The notes under the pieces: generated by a model
What the model was told of the DNA's origin: nothing
The model's database searches: none
The model's input: the letters and a program-made list of their open reading frames with translations, nothing else
Part shown: positions 1 through 8,080 of the stretch, piece by piece
How positions within the stretch are numbered: the stretch's first letter is position 1
Layout of the letters: each line of letters starts with the position of its first letter
Program-made: the position numbers and the translations under genes
Source of the DNA: Fibrobacter sp. UWR4
GTDB taxonomy: Bacteria; Fibrobacterota; Fibrobacteria; Fibrobacterales; Fibrobacteraceae
Length of the DNA stretch: 64,000 nt
NCBI RefSeq assembly: GCF_003149045.1
Contig: NZ_QGDU01000001.1
Span: 62,001 to 126,000 of the forward strand
Direction: 5' to 3'

Positions 1-1416
1 ACTGCGGAAGATGCTAGCACTGCGGTGTGGAACATTTCTGCTGATTATCCGCTGTCTTCTGAAGCGGATGTGAAGACATTTTCTGTTGAAGGTGTTGCAG
101 TCGATGCCGGACCTGTGATTGATGCTTCCAAACATGAAATCTCTTTTGAAGTTCCCTATGGAACGAATCTTTCTGACGTTTACTTTACTGCGACTTACTC
201 TGACAAGGCAAAGAAAAAATCGCCTTCCGAAAATGCAGTCAACCTTACCAGTGGTTCTGCAAAGATTGTGGTCGTCGCTGAAAATGGCGATGAAGTGGAA
301 TGGACTGTGAAGGTAAAGGTGGGGGAGGCTCCTGTTGTTTTGGAAGCTCCGCGAATTCGTTCTATGAAAATTGATGGTAAGGATGCTGTGGTGGATAGCG
401 TCAAGGAAAACGGCAAGTGGATCCATTGGATTCATTACGATAACCTAGAGTTCCGTTCTGATTTAAGCAAATTGAAAATCAGCGATATTAAACTTTCTGA
501 TGGTGCTGAAATTACGGGTGTCGCAGATGGTTCATCTTATGATTTAGGCACAGGAGTGAAAGCTACTGTTTCTAACGGGGCAGAGTCTCTGGACTATGAA
601 ATCCGTGCCGGATATCAGTATCCTAATAGTAGTTTTGAAACCTGGAGCGGCAATAAACCTTCTGACTGGGACAATGGCAACCAGTCAGGACTTGTTAACG
701 TTACCATAACCTCTTCCACATCTTCTGGTAACGGCAAGGCTGTATATATGCAAACCAAGAAAGCTCCTGTGGTGAACACTTTGGCTAGTGGAAATTTGTT
801 TATCGGTGTGATGAATCCCAAGGGTGTTGCTGCGACAAGTATGCTAAGTTACAAGGATGGAAATGAACTTATTGATTTTGGAAAGCCCTTTGCTGCACGT
901 CCGAAGTATATGGAATTGGACATCAAGTATACGGGAAAGAATGATAGTTGTGACGTTTATCTACTATTGGAAAATAGAACCTCTACGAAAACTTGCACGA
1001 ACGGATCTACTGCAGGATCAAATGTATGTAGAACTAGTAGCGACGTGAACACTTTGGTAGCTTCTGCTTGGTATCGTTCTACCTCTGATAATGATTTGTC
1101 GGATCCTGATGTCATTAGCATTTCTGAGCCTAATGCAACAACTGGACTTCGTACCTTGAGAATGAAATTGAAGTATGGAGAGCCCTATGCCGCATCGCCA
1201 ATTATGAATGTTGGTTCTGATAAGGGGTCTGTATCAACTTTGTATAGTGGCGCATTGCTTAATTCTAAGGGAATTGACAATCATTTGATTGTTGGTGATG
1301 GTACGTTGCCGGTGACTCATATTAGAGCTGTATTTGCTGCTAGTGCGGATGGCAATCACTACAGCGGAACTGAGGGTGCCGTGTTTATTGTAGATAACTT
1401 CAAACTTATTTACTAA
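1..1416 (+). CDS. PCMD-domain surface/carbohydrate-associated protein (5' truncated)
   Basis: The frame is open from base 1 to a TAA at 1414-1416, so the gene begins upstream; the GTG at 25 is only the first possible start inside the window. The first ~110 visible residues form an Ig-like beta domain (ending EVEWTVKVKV). From about residue 195 the pattern YPNSSFETWSG followed by a long beta-rich region ending in VDNFKLIY matches the PCMD family (putative carbohydrate metabolism domain), known from secreted Bacteroidetes-group proteins. Family knowledge suggests glycan binding or handling at the cell surface; the specific ligand is unknown. A hairpin follows the stop, so it probably ends its transcription unit. 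The signal peptide, if any, lies outside the window. Confidence 0.75.
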   Translation, partial: TAEDASTAVWNISADYPLSSEADVKTFSVEGVAVDAGPVIDASKHEISFEVPYGTNLSDVYFTATYSDKAKKKSPSENAVNLTSGSAKIVVVAENGDEVEWTVKVKVGEAPVVLEAPRIRSMKIDGKDAVVDSVKENGKWIHWIHYDNLEFRSDLSKLKISDIKLSDGAEITGVADGSSYDLGTGVKATVSNGAESLDYEIRAGYQYPNSSFETWSGNKPSDWDNGNQSGLVNVTITSSTSSGNGKAVYMQTKKAPVVNTLASGNLFIGVMNPKGVAATSMLSYKDGNELIDFGKPFAARPKYMELDIKYTGKNDSCDVYLLLENRTSTKTCTNGSTAGSNVCRTSSDVNTLVASAWYRSTSDNDLSDPDVISISEPNATTGLRTLRMKLKYGEPYAASPIMNVGSDKGSVSTLYSGALLNSKGIDNHLIVGDGTLPVTHIRAVFAASADGNHYSGTEGAVFIVDNFKLIY

Positions 1417-1445
1417 GCGGAGAAAATAACCTGGGTTCTAAGCAG

Positions 1446-1476
1446 ATGATGGGACGTTTTTCCCATCATTTGATTT
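1446..1476 (+). terminator. Hairpin terminator after PCMD gene
   Basis: A 9-bp perfect inverted repeat (ATGATGGGA / TCCCATCAT) with a 6-nt loop lies 30 bases after the PCMD stop codon. The following T-run is weak and interrupted, so termination efficiency is uncertain. Confidence 0.5.
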
Positions 1477-1598
1477 ACTAGTCGCTCTCAAAAGGTGTGA
1501 CCTGCGACATAAAATGGACTTTGGACTTTTTCTTTTAATTTGTTTTTGTTATATTTCATTGCGTAGAGAAATTCCCTTAACGGGAAATGGAGATAATA

Positions 1599-1922
1599 AT
1601 GGCTGCTTTGAATCTTACAGCAGATAAGTTTGATGAAGTGATTAGCTCTGGTCAGCTGGTTTTTGTTGACTTTTGGGCTACCTGGTGCCGTCCTTGCATG
1701 ATGATGGGCCCCGTGGTTGAAGAACTTGCTTCCGAATATGAAGGCAAGGCTATTATCGCTAAGATGAATGTTGACGAACCGGGTGTAGGTGACATTTGCG
1801 CTCGTTTTGGTATCACCAACATTCCCAACATGAAGCTCTTTAAGAACGGCGTGGAAGTGGGTAACGTTGTTGGCGCAGTTCCTAAGAATACCGTCAAGAC
1901 CGTTATCGACCGCAATTTGTAA
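1599..1922 (+). CDS. trxA: Thioredoxin with WCRPC active site
   Basis: This is a 107-residue single-domain thioredoxin. The redox motif is FWATWCRPC, with cysteines at about residues 30 and 33, and the cis-proline region reads NIPNMKLF. I chose the ATG at 1599 because GGAG (1589-1592) sits 6 nt ahead of it; the in-frame ATG at 1587 lacks a Shine-Dalgarno and would add MEII. It should act in the cytoplasm as a general disulfide reductant fed by thioredoxin reductase, which is not in this window. The only unusual feature is Arg in place of the canonical Gly between the cysteines (CRPC rather than CGPC), a change expected to shift redox potential or partner choice. It stands alone between a hairpin and hisF. 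Confidence 0.9.
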   Translation: MAALNLTADKFDEVISSGQLVFVDFWATWCRPCMMMGPVVEELASEYEGKAIIAKMNVDEPGVGDICARFGITNIPNMKLFKNGVEVGNVVGAVPKNTVKTVIDRNL

Positions 1923-2012
1923 AAGTCCGTTCGTTCAGTACATTTGGTGAAGAACCGACAGAACTGTAGAATCCGTTCCTGTGCAAGGGATGGATTTTTT
2001 TATCTTTGGATT

Positions 2013-2804
2013 ATGCTTACTAAACGTTTGATTGTTTGTTTGGATGTCCGTGACCGCAAGGTGACGAAGGGTGTAAAGTTCAAGGGCAATATTGATATTG
2101 GCGATCCGGTGGAAATGGGTGCCCGTTATAGCGAAGATGGCGTAGATGAACTGGTGTTCTACGATATTACAGCCAGCGCTGAAAACCGTCCCTGTGACAT
2201 GGAGATGATTCGTCAGATTGCAAAGCGTGTATTTATCCCCTTTGCTGTGGGTGGCGGTATCCGCAATCTGGACGACATGCACCAGGCTCTGCTTGCCGGT
2301 GCCGAAAAAGTAAGCGTGAACAGCCTTGCTGTTCTTCATCCTGAAATTATTGCTGAAGGCGCCAAGGCCTTTGGTCGTCAGTGCATCGTCCTTGGTATGG
2401 ATGCCAAGTTTGTGGGGGTGTCCGAAAAATTCCCTAGCGGTTATGAAGTGTACATTCGCGGTGGTCGTCAGGCAATGGGCTTGGACGCTGTGGAATGGGC
2501 TAAGAAGGCCGAAGAACTGGGCGTTGGCGAAATTTGCCTGAATGCCATTGATACGGATGGTGTCCGCAATGGTTACGAACTGAACATTACGGATCAGGTT
2601 GCAAAGGCTGTGCAGATTCCCGTAATCGCAAGCGGTGGTGCTGGTACTCCGGACCACATTGTGGACCTGTTCAACAAGACTTCTGCCGATGCCGCCCTGG
2701 TGGCTTCCATGGTGCATTTCGGCGATTACACTGTTCCCCAGATCAAGGGTGAAATGCTTGCCGCCGGTATTCCCGTGCGCAAGAAAATGAACGGCGAGGT
2801 TTAA
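2013..2804 (+). CDS. hisF: Imidazole glycerol phosphate synthase cyclase subunit HisF
   Basis: This is a 263-residue TIM-barrel protein. Starting at the ATG at 2013 ([12 protein letters not shown]) puts the two catalytic aspartates at exactly the usual positions, Asp11 (CLDV) and Asp130 (GMDAK). An upstream in-frame extension to 1944 adds 23 residues unlike the family, so I reject it. HisF uses ammonia from HisH to convert PRFAR to imidazole glycerol phosphate and AICAR in histidine biosynthesis. Phosphate-binding glycine loops ([13 protein letters not shown]) are present. No hisH or other his gene is nearby, so the partner must be encoded elsewhere. Its stop codon directly abuts the tldD start (TAAATG), suggesting co-transcription. 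Confidence 0.93.
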   Translation: MLTKRLIVCLDVRDRKVTKGVKFKGNIDIGDPVEMGARYSEDGVDELVFYDITASAENRPCDMEMIRQIAKRVFIPFAVGGGIRNLDDMHQALLAGAEKVSVNSLAVLHPEIIAEGAKAFGRQCIVLGMDAKFVGVSEKFPSGYEVYIRGGRQAMGLDAVEWAKKAEELGVGEICLNAIDTDGVRNGYELNITDQVAKAVQIPVIASGGAGTPDHIVDLFNKTSADAALVASMVHFGDYTVPQIKGEMLAAGIPVRKKMNGEV

Positions 2805-4187
2805 ATGAATCCGTCCGTAGCAGTCAAGATTTTTGAAGCCGGTCGTAAGGCTGGTGCAGACTTCGTTGAAATTTACGAAGAAGAGACACGCAGTTCCGTA
2901 CTTGGACTGAAGTCCAGCCAGATTGATTCTGCCACTGCAGGTACGGATTATGGTATTGGCATTCGTTTGCTTTATGGTACCGAAGTTCTATACGGTTTTA
3001 CCAGCGATGATTCCGAAGAAGCATTGATCAAGCTGGTAGAAACGCTTGCATTCGGAAGAATTGCTGGAATGGAACAGAAACCCATCGAACTGAATCCGTC
3101 CAAGCGTGTGGTGGATTATAATCCCGCAGCATTCAAGGATCCTCGCGTTTTAGGTCAGGCGGTGAAGCAGGATTTCCTGTTCCGTGCTGATAAGGCCGCC
3201 CGTGCTGTTTCCGACAAGGTGGCTCAGGTTGCTGTTTCCGTCGCAGACGATTGCACACACGTTCATCTGCTGAACAGTGAAGGCGTGAATCTGGAAATGG
3301 ACCGTTCCCACTTGCGCCTGAGCGTCAGCGTGACTGCTACAGATGGAACTGAACGCTTGACTTCCGCTGAACGTCCGGGCGCCATTGGCGGTTATGAACT
3401 GATGGAAAATTACAGTCCCGAACAAATGGCTGTTGCCGCTGGAGAACGTGCCGTCCGTATGCTTTCTGCGGGCTACATCAATGGCGGGCAAATGCCTGTA
3501 GTGATGGGCAACGGTTTTGGTGGCGTCATCTTCCACGAAGCTTGCGGTCATCCGCTGGAAACGGAATCGATTCGTCGTAATGCAAGCCCCTTCTGCGGGA
3601 AGCTGGGTGAAACCATCGGACAGCCCTGCCTTACCGCCATCGATGATGGTACTTTGGATGGTGTCTGGGGTAGCTTGAAAGTGGATGACGAAGGTACTCC
3701 TACGGAACGTACCGTGCTCATCGAAAACGGCGTGCTGAAGACTTATATGTCTGATCGTGTTGGTGCTGCAGAAGTGGGCGTAAAGCGCTCTGGAAGCGGT
3801 CGCCGCGAATCCTACAAGTACGCTCCTGTAAGCCGCATGCGCAATACCTTTATTGCTCCCGGCAAGGATACTCTGGACTCCATGATTGCCAGCGTGGATT
3901 ATGGCCTGTATGCCGCCCGTATGGCTGGTGGATCCGTCAATCCTGCCACAGGCGAATTCAACTTTGCTGTAGACGAAGGTTACGTCATTCGCAACGGCAA
4001 AATTTGCGAAGCTGTTCGCGGTGCCGCCCTCATCGGTAAGGGGCACGAAATCATGCCTCGCATTAGCATGGTGGGCTCCGACCTGGAACTCGCTGCAGGC
4101 GTTTGCGGTGCCAGCTCCGGCCACGTTCCCGTGACGGTGGGCCAGCCCTCCATTAAAGTGGACCAGATTCTGGTGGGCGGTCGATAA
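2805..4187 (+). CDS. tldD: Metalloprotease TldD
   Basis: This 460-residue protein is of TldD/PmbA (peptidase U62/M103) type. The zinc-binding HEXXXH motif is seen as HEACGH at about residues 244-248, preceded by a Gly-rich stretch and followed by the long C-terminal beta domain ending in GHVPVTVGQPSIKVDQILVG. TldD and TldE (PmbA) form a heteromeric protease that processes peptides such as microcin B17 and CcdA. The partner PmbA/TldE, which lacks the HEXXXH motif, is not in this window. The start is immediately after the hisF stop, and a strong terminator hairpin follows. Length is close to the family norm of about 450-480 residues. Confidence 0.93.
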   Translation: MNPSVAVKIFEAGRKAGADFVEIYEEETRSSVLGLKSSQIDSATAGTDYGIGIRLLYGTEVLYGFTSDDSEEALIKLVETLAFGRIAGMEQKPIELNPSKRVVDYNPAAFKDPRVLGQAVKQDFLFRADKAARAVSDKVAQVAVSVADDCTHVHLLNSEGVNLEMDRSHLRLSVSVTATDGTERLTSAERPGAIGGYELMENYSPEQMAVAAGERAVRMLSAGYINGGQMPVVMGNGFGGVIFHEACGHPLETESIRRNASPFCGKLGETIGQPCLTAIDDGTLDGVWGSLKVDDEGTPTERTVLIENGVLKTYMSDRVGAAEVGVKRSGSGRRESYKYAPVSRMRNTFIAPGKDTLDSMIASVDYGLYAARMAGGSVNPATGEFNFAVDEGYVIRNGKICEAVRGAALIGKGHEIMPRISMVGSDLELAAGVCGASSGHVPVTVGQPSIKVDQILVGGR

Positions 4188-4216
4188 GGCTTATCTCCTG
4201 CAAATCTGCAATATTG

Positions 4217-4247
4217 AAAAAGGCTGTGCAAATGCACAGCCTTTTCT
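4217..4247 (+). terminator. Rho-independent terminator of hisF-tldD
   Basis: A perfect stem (AAAAAGGCTGTGC ... GCACAGCCTTTT) with a 4-nt loop and a T-rich tail lies about 30 bases past the tldD stop. The A-tract before it means it could also work for the leftward murD transcript. Confidence 0.85.
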
Positions 4248-4257
4248 TAAATGAATA

Positions 4258-4285
4258 AGCCGATGCCGAGAGTCCTCGGCTTGGC
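4258..4285. repeat. Probable degenerate copy of the 29-bp palindromic repeat
   Basis: Read on the minus strand, CAAGCCGAGGA-CTCTCGGCATCGGCT resembles the intergenic repeat at 12553-12581 with an altered loop. It lies 2 bases beyond the murD stop codon, between the convergent tldD and murD genes. Assignment to the family is tentative because the centre differs. Confidence 0.4.
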
Positions 4286-4287
4286 TG

Positions 4288-5634
4288 TTAGCCTAAATCT
4301 GCCACCAGCTTGTCAAAGACTTGGCCGCGGACCTTGTAGTTCTTGAACAGGCCGAAACTTGCGCAGGCGGGACTCATGATTACAGTTCCGCCTTCGCCAA
4401 TATTTAGACTGTCGGCGAATGCTTCTTCCAGAGTGGGGAAGATGGCGGTCTTGATTCCTGCGGCATCCACACCAGCCTTCTTCAAATCGTCTAGCATACG
4501 TTCAGCGGTTGCGCCGATCAAAGCCACACGCTTCAGGTTGGGGCGATCCTTCACCAGGATGTTGCTCAATTCGGTAAAGTCTGCGTTCTTTTCGGAACCG
4601 CCCAGAATCAGCGCGAAGGGGCGCTTCATGCTGCCGGTGGCCGCGATAGTTGCATCCGGACGTGTGGCGTAGCTGTCGTTGTAGAATTCGATGCCATTCT
4701 TTTCTCCCTTGAATTCCATACGGAAGGGGAGGGTTTCATAAGTTTTAAGAGCTTCGAAGGCGTCTGCAACCTTGATGCCCAGGGCGGTACAGGCGAGAGT
4801 TGCTGCAGCCATGTTTTCCAGCTGGTAGATGCCGCGGACCTTGCAATCGCTAAGGAACAGCTTGTCGTTACCGATGGTAAGTACGGATCCTTCGATGTTG
4901 GCGTCTCCATCGCCGAAACTTACTGCAAGCTTGTTCTTGGCAGGGCTTTCGCTTGCAATCTTTGCGGTGGGGGCGGCGTCCTTCAGGTAGACGCAGGTGC
5001 CGGCACTCTTCTGCCAACGGACAAGATTTGCCTTTGCGTCGCGGTATTCTTCCACGCTGGTATGCCAGTCCAGATGTTCGGTGGATACGCGCAGTACTAC
5101 GCCTACATCGGGAGAAAGAGAAAGTGTCATTAGCTGGAAACTGGAAAGTTCCAGGATGCTGATGCGGTCAGCGGAATCGTCTTCCAGCAAGTCGAGAGCG
5201 GGCACGCCGAAATTTCCGCCAATGATATTTGCCTTGCCGCACTTATCGAGAATGTGGCTAATCATGCTGACGGTACTGCCCTTGCCCAAGGTGCCGGTAA
5301 CGCCTACGGTCTTGGTGGATTTAGTTTGTTCTAAAAACAACTGGATCTGGCTGGTCATCATGCCACCGTTCATCTGGAACTTGAACAAATCCTGACTCAT
5401 GGGATAGACGCCCGCAGAACGTACTACAGTAACGCAGTCTCTCAAACCTTCCAGATAGTTCTCGCCGCTAAATACCTTCACGTTAATGCCGATGGGGGCT
5501 TCCGGCAAGTTCACTGGGTTCTTGTCCATGACGATAATTTCCTTGACGCCTTCACGGAACAAGTAACGCAGAGTGCTCTGACCTTCAACGCCAAAGCCGA
5601 GAATACCAACAGGAGAAACCAAATTGTTGTTCAT
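4288..5634 (-). CDS. murD: UDP-N-acetylmuramoylalanine--D-glutamate ligase MurD
   Basis: This 448-residue Mur ligase adds D-glutamate to UDP-MurNAc-L-Ala in cytoplasmic peptidoglycan precursor synthesis. The N-terminal Rossmann domain begins GILGFGVEGQST. The ATP P-loop is GVTGTLGKGST (about residues 111-121), and the C-terminal signature NDSYATRPDA matches the MurD-type NDSxATxP. I chose the ATG at 5634 because AGG lies about 7 nt upstream; an upstream in-frame ATG at 5685 would add 17 residues ahead of the Rossmann fold. The P-loop has Leu where Asn is common and Gly at the first hydroxyl position (TGTLGKGST versus TGTNGKTTT). No other mur/fts gene is adjacent, which is unusual because murD is often in the dcw cluster. 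Confidence 0.92.
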   Translation of the reverse strand: MNNNLVSPVGILGFGVEGQSTLRYLFREGVKEIIVMDKNPVNLPEAPIGINVKVFSGENYLEGLRDCVTVVRSAGVYPMSQDLFKFQMNGGMMTSQIQLFLEQTKSTKTVGVTGTLGKGSTVSMISHILDKCGKANIIGGNFGVPALDLLEDDSADRISILELSSFQLMTLSLSPDVGVVLRVSTEHLDWHTSVEEYRDAKANLVRWQKSAGTCVYLKDAAPTAKIASESPAKNKLAVSFGDGDANIEGSVLTIGNDKLFLSDCKVRGIYQLENMAAATLACTALGIKVADAFEALKTYETLPFRMEFKGEKNGIEFYNDSYATRPDATIAATGSMKRPFALILGGSEKNADFTELSNILVKDRPNLKRVALIGATAERMLDDLKKAGVDAAGIKTAIFPTLEEAFADSLNIGEGGTVIMSPACASFGLFKNYKVRGQVFDKLVADLG

Positions 5635-5743
5635 ATAAAACCTTTTTTGCGCGGTACAGAACCGCAATTTTTCGCGCGGAACCATCCCGCGAATTACGGG
5701 CTAAAATTTAGCAAGATGTGATTGAAAAAATAGAAGGAAACTC

Positions 5744-6016
5744 TTACTTGCAATTGTAGGAATGTTTCTCTTGACAGTATTTTTGAATATTAATCCTTTC
5801 GGGGAGAGCCGTAGATTCCTGCTCTTTAATGCATGCGTCAACCTTGCCTTGGTCGTAGCAGATTCGGTTGTCGAGGTCTCTATCACGATTTTCTGCGGCA
5901 TTCTTTTCTTCTTCTTCTCGGCAAGTTTCGCCATAATCATCGACTGTTCCGCAACTGCAGGATGTTGTAGCCAGACAGATTGAGGTAAGTATCACCGCTA
6001 GAAAAAGGACTTTCAT
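5744..6016 (-). CDS. Small Cys-rich lipoprotein of unknown function
   Basis: This is a 90-residue protein starting MKVLFLAVILTSICLATTSC, a classic lipoprotein signal with lipobox ATTSC and predicted lipidated Cys20. The mature part is short, highly charged (EEEEKN, RDRD) and carries several further cysteines. A good AGGAG Shine-Dalgarno lies upstream of the ATG at 6016. It sits alone between murD and the tRNA-Leu terminator. I recognise no domain; expected location is the periplasmic face of the inner or outer membrane. Confidence 0.7.
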   Translation of the reverse strand: MKVLFLAVILTSICLATTSCSCGTVDDYGETCREEEEKNAAENRDRDLDNRICYDQGKVDACIKEQESTALPERINIQKYCQEKHSYNCK

Positions 6017-6090
6017 TTAAGATCTCCTATGCCCAGTTTCTTTTTAATTTAAAAAAATACTTTCTCAAAAAAATTGTCGATCTTTAAAAT

Positions 6091-6124
6091 AAAAAAGAAG
6101 CCCAGTCTTTCGACTGGACTTCTT
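6091..6124 (-). terminator. Terminator of the tpiA-secG-tRNA-Leu unit
   Basis: On the minus strand, AAGAAGTCCAGTC-GAAA-GACTGGGCTTCTT is followed by a T-run (TTTTTTATTTT). It begins 2 bases after the tRNA-Leu 3' end. Confidence 0.85.
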
Positions 6125-6126
6125 AC

Positions 6127-6210
6127 TGCGGTCGGACAGACTTGAACTGTCATGGGATCGCTCCCACTAGCACCTCAAGCTAGCGTGTCTACCAATTCCA
6201 CCACGACCGC
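6127..6210 (-). tRNA. tRNA-Leu (anticodon GAG)
   Basis: This is an 84-nt class II tRNA read on the minus strand. The acceptor stem is GCGGTCG/CGACCGC and the D-arm reads TGGTGGAATTGGTAGACACG. The anticodon stem CTAGC/GCTAG encloses loop TTGAGGT (anticodon GAG). There is a long variable arm (GGGAGCGATCCC region), a T-arm GACAG-TTCAAGT-CTGTC and discriminator A. CCA is not encoded. It lies 48 bases downstream of secG on the same strand with a terminator right after it, so co-transcription with tpiA-secG is likely. The secG-tRNA-Leu(GAG) order is also found in Escherichia coli (secG-leuU). Confidence 0.95.
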
Positions 6211-6258
6211 GAGGTTCGCGCAACATCGAGGATGATGCGCAAAACTTTTCCTCAAGGA

Positions 6259-6642
6259 TTATTCTGCGGCAGGTGCTGCCGGAGCCTCTGCAGGTGCTGC
6301 AGCCGGAGCGCCGAAGTTGGCGGGCATAGCCGGAATTTCCGGAGCCTGCTGTGCTGCAGCTTCGTGAGAAGCCTTCTGCATAGCGGATTCTTCAACAACC
6401 TGGTTCTGCTTAGCAGTGATGAGGCCCAGTGCGAAAACCACGATGAAGAAGATAACAGCTACGATACGAGTCAGCTTCTGGATGAAGGTAGCTGCACCAG
6501 CGGTGGAGAAAGCAGACTGAGAAGTCATGCCACCGAGACCTGCAAGGCCGCCCATCTTGTCGTTCTGAACGAGAACGAGGAGCATGAGGAACAAGCAGAG
6601 GAATACGTGGAGGACGATACCAATCCAAAAGAGAGTTGTCAT
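6259..6642 (-). CDS. secG: Preprotein translocase subunit SecG
   Basis: This 127-residue protein has two transmembrane segments (about residues 5-24 and 58-76). They flank the SecG signature VLVQNDKMGGLAGLGG and the Ser/Ala-rich GGMTSQSAFSTAGAATF loop. SecG assists SecYE-mediated export across the inner membrane. Unlike short SecG proteins (70-110 residues) it carries a ~30-residue Ala/Pro/Glu-rich tail (APAAAPAEAPAAPAAE). It lies 44 bases after tpiA on the same strand, with tRNA-Leu downstream. Confidence 0.93.
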   Translation of the reverse strand: MTTLFWIGIVLHVFLCLFLMLLVLVQNDKMGGLAGLGGMTSQSAFSTAGAATFIQKLTRIVAVIFFIVVFALGLITAKQNQVVEESAMQKASHEAAAQQAPEIPAMPANFGAPAAAPAEAPAAPAAE

Positions 6643-6686
6643 AGTCGTTTTTACCTTGAGTTGTTTAAAGTTTTAATGGCTGGAAA

Positions 6687-7448
6687 TTACTTTGCTTCTG
6701 CAGCAGCGATGATTTCCATGAAGGTGTTAGCCTTGAGACCTGCACCACCAATGAGACCGCCGTCGATGTCCTTCTGAGCGAGGAGGCCAGCAGCGTTTGC
6801 GCCCTTCATGGAGCCACCGTACTGGATGCGCATGCCTTCGGCAATTGCTTCGCCGTAGATTTCCTTAACAACGGAACGTACGAAAGCCTGGGTGTCCTGA
6901 GCCTGTTCGTCGGTAGCGGTAACGCCAGTACCGATTGCCCAAACCGGTTCGTATGCGAGAACGCACTTAGCAGCGTCTTCTGCGGAAACGCCTTCGAAAG
7001 CACCCTTCACCTGAGTGGAGAGAACAGCTTCTAGCTTGCCGCCGTTACGTTCGTCGAGGGTTTCGCCAATGCAGATGATGGGCTTGAGACCTGCTTCAAG
7101 AGTCTTCTTGACCTTCAGGTTCACGGTTTCTTCGGTTTCGTGGAAGTACTGACGCTGTTCGGAGTGACCGATGATGATGTATTCTGCGCCGATTTCCTTA
7201 ACCATGTCAACGGAAACCTTACCAGTGTATGCGCCCTGGTCCTTCCAGTGGATGTCCTGGATAGCAAGCTTCACGTTGGTGCCCTTAACGATGTCTGCAA
7301 CCTTTGCAGCAGCGAGGTAGGTCGGAGCGATGACCACTTCGGTCTTCTTCACGTCCTTGACGGCTTCAACGATGTCCTTAGCGAGCTGAACGGATTCGCT
7401 AACGGTCTTGTTCATCTTCCAGTTACCAGCAATGATATACTGACGCAT
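6687..7448 (-). CDS. tpiA: Triosephosphate isomerase
   Basis: This 253-residue TIM barrel interconverts dihydroxyacetone phosphate and glyceraldehyde 3-phosphate in glycolysis. Active-site residues are all in place: Asn9/Lys11 in AGNWKMN, His95 in IIGHSEQR and Glu167 in AYEPVWAIGTG. The C-terminal phosphate loop GGLIGGAGL is intact. The start ATG at 7448 has GGAG-type sequence upstream. It is first in a leftward unit with secG and tRNA-Leu(GAG). Confidence 0.96.
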   Translation of the reverse strand: MRQYIIAGNWKMNKTVSESVQLAKDIVEAVKDVKKTEVVIAPTYLAAAKVADIVKGTNVKLAIQDIHWKDQGAYTGKVSVDMVKEIGAEYIIIGHSEQRQYFHETEETVNLKVKKTLEAGLKPIICIGETLDERNGGKLEAVLSTQVKGAFEGVSAEDAAKCVLAYEPVWAIGTGVTATDEQAQDTQAFVRSVVKEIYGEAIAEGMRIQYGGSMKGANAAGLLAQKDIDGGLIGGAGLKANTFMEIIAAAEAK

Positions 7449-7494
7449 AATTAACTCCTTGAGAGGTTTAAAAATTTAACGGGTTAAATTTAGT

Positions 7495-7531
7495 AAAAAA
7501 AGACCGCCAGGGGAAGTCCGGGCGGTTTTTT
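7495..7531 (-). terminator. Terminator of the BamE-like lipoprotein gene
   Basis: On the minus strand, ACCGCC-CGGACTTCCCCT-GGCGGT is followed by TCTTTTTTT. It lies 28 bases after the lipoprotein stop codon and upstream of tpiA, separating the two transcripts. Confidence 0.8.
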
Positions 7532-7558
7532 ATACTGAAAACTCCTGTTAGAGAGCTA

Positions 7559-7999
7559 TTAGTAGTTAGAGCTGTGCTTGCTGACGGGAGCCGGAGAGCC
7601 ACCATAACGGTCGCCTTCGATCTTTTCGAGGATCCATTCCTCTTCGTACCCCTTCAGACGGGCCTGATCGGGGTGCTTCCAGATAAGGCGGGTAATCAGC
7701 TTGCCTTCGCGGGTGTAGTATTCCCAGACGCTGGACTTGTCGTTGGACTTTTCGTGATCGGGAGGTCCCCACAGCAGGTTCACCATGTCGTTGGTCATAC
7801 CTTCTTCGATATAACCCTGCTTGAACACGTCCTTCAAGCGCTTGTCGATGCCCATACTTTCCTTGACGGCAAAGTATTCGCGTTCGTATTCCTTACGACC
7901 TTCACCACGTTCAATAAGAATCGGGGAAGAGTAACGGCTTGCACAGGCCCAGAACATCAGGGCGCTAATGCCAAGCACGCACAAATGTGAAAACTTCAT
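7559..7999 (-). CDS. Lipoprotein, possibly BamE/SmpA-like fold
   Basis: This is a 146-residue protein with signal MKFSHLCVLGISALMFWACAS and probable lipidated Cys19. The segment GYIEEGMTNDMVNLLWGPPD, followed by a short WEYY...ITRLIW strand pair, resembles the GMTxxxVxxxxGxPD helix-turn-strand pattern of BamE/SmpA/OmlA-type lipoproteins. By that resemblance it could act at the outer membrane in protein assembly. The similarity is short and visual only, so an unrelated periplasmic lipoprotein remains possible. It is a single gene flanked by its own terminator. Confidence 0.6.
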   Translation of the reverse strand: MKFSHLCVLGISALMFWACASRYSSPILIERGEGRKEYEREYFAVKESMGIDKRLKDVFKQGYIEEGMTNDMVNLLWGPPDHEKSNDKSSVWEYYTREGKLITRLIWKHPDQARLKGYEEEWILEKIEGDRYGGSPAPVSKHSSNY

Positions 8000-8080
8000 A
8001 CAATCTCCTCAGAAAATGATGACCACAAAATAAGAACTTTATGGTGGATATGACAAAAATAATTTAAATTTTACACAGCA

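Noticed and set aside
1944-2012. N-terminal extension of HisF
   Set aside because: The ATG at 2013 places Asp11 and Asp130 exactly where the family has them; the extra 23 residues are unlike HisF.
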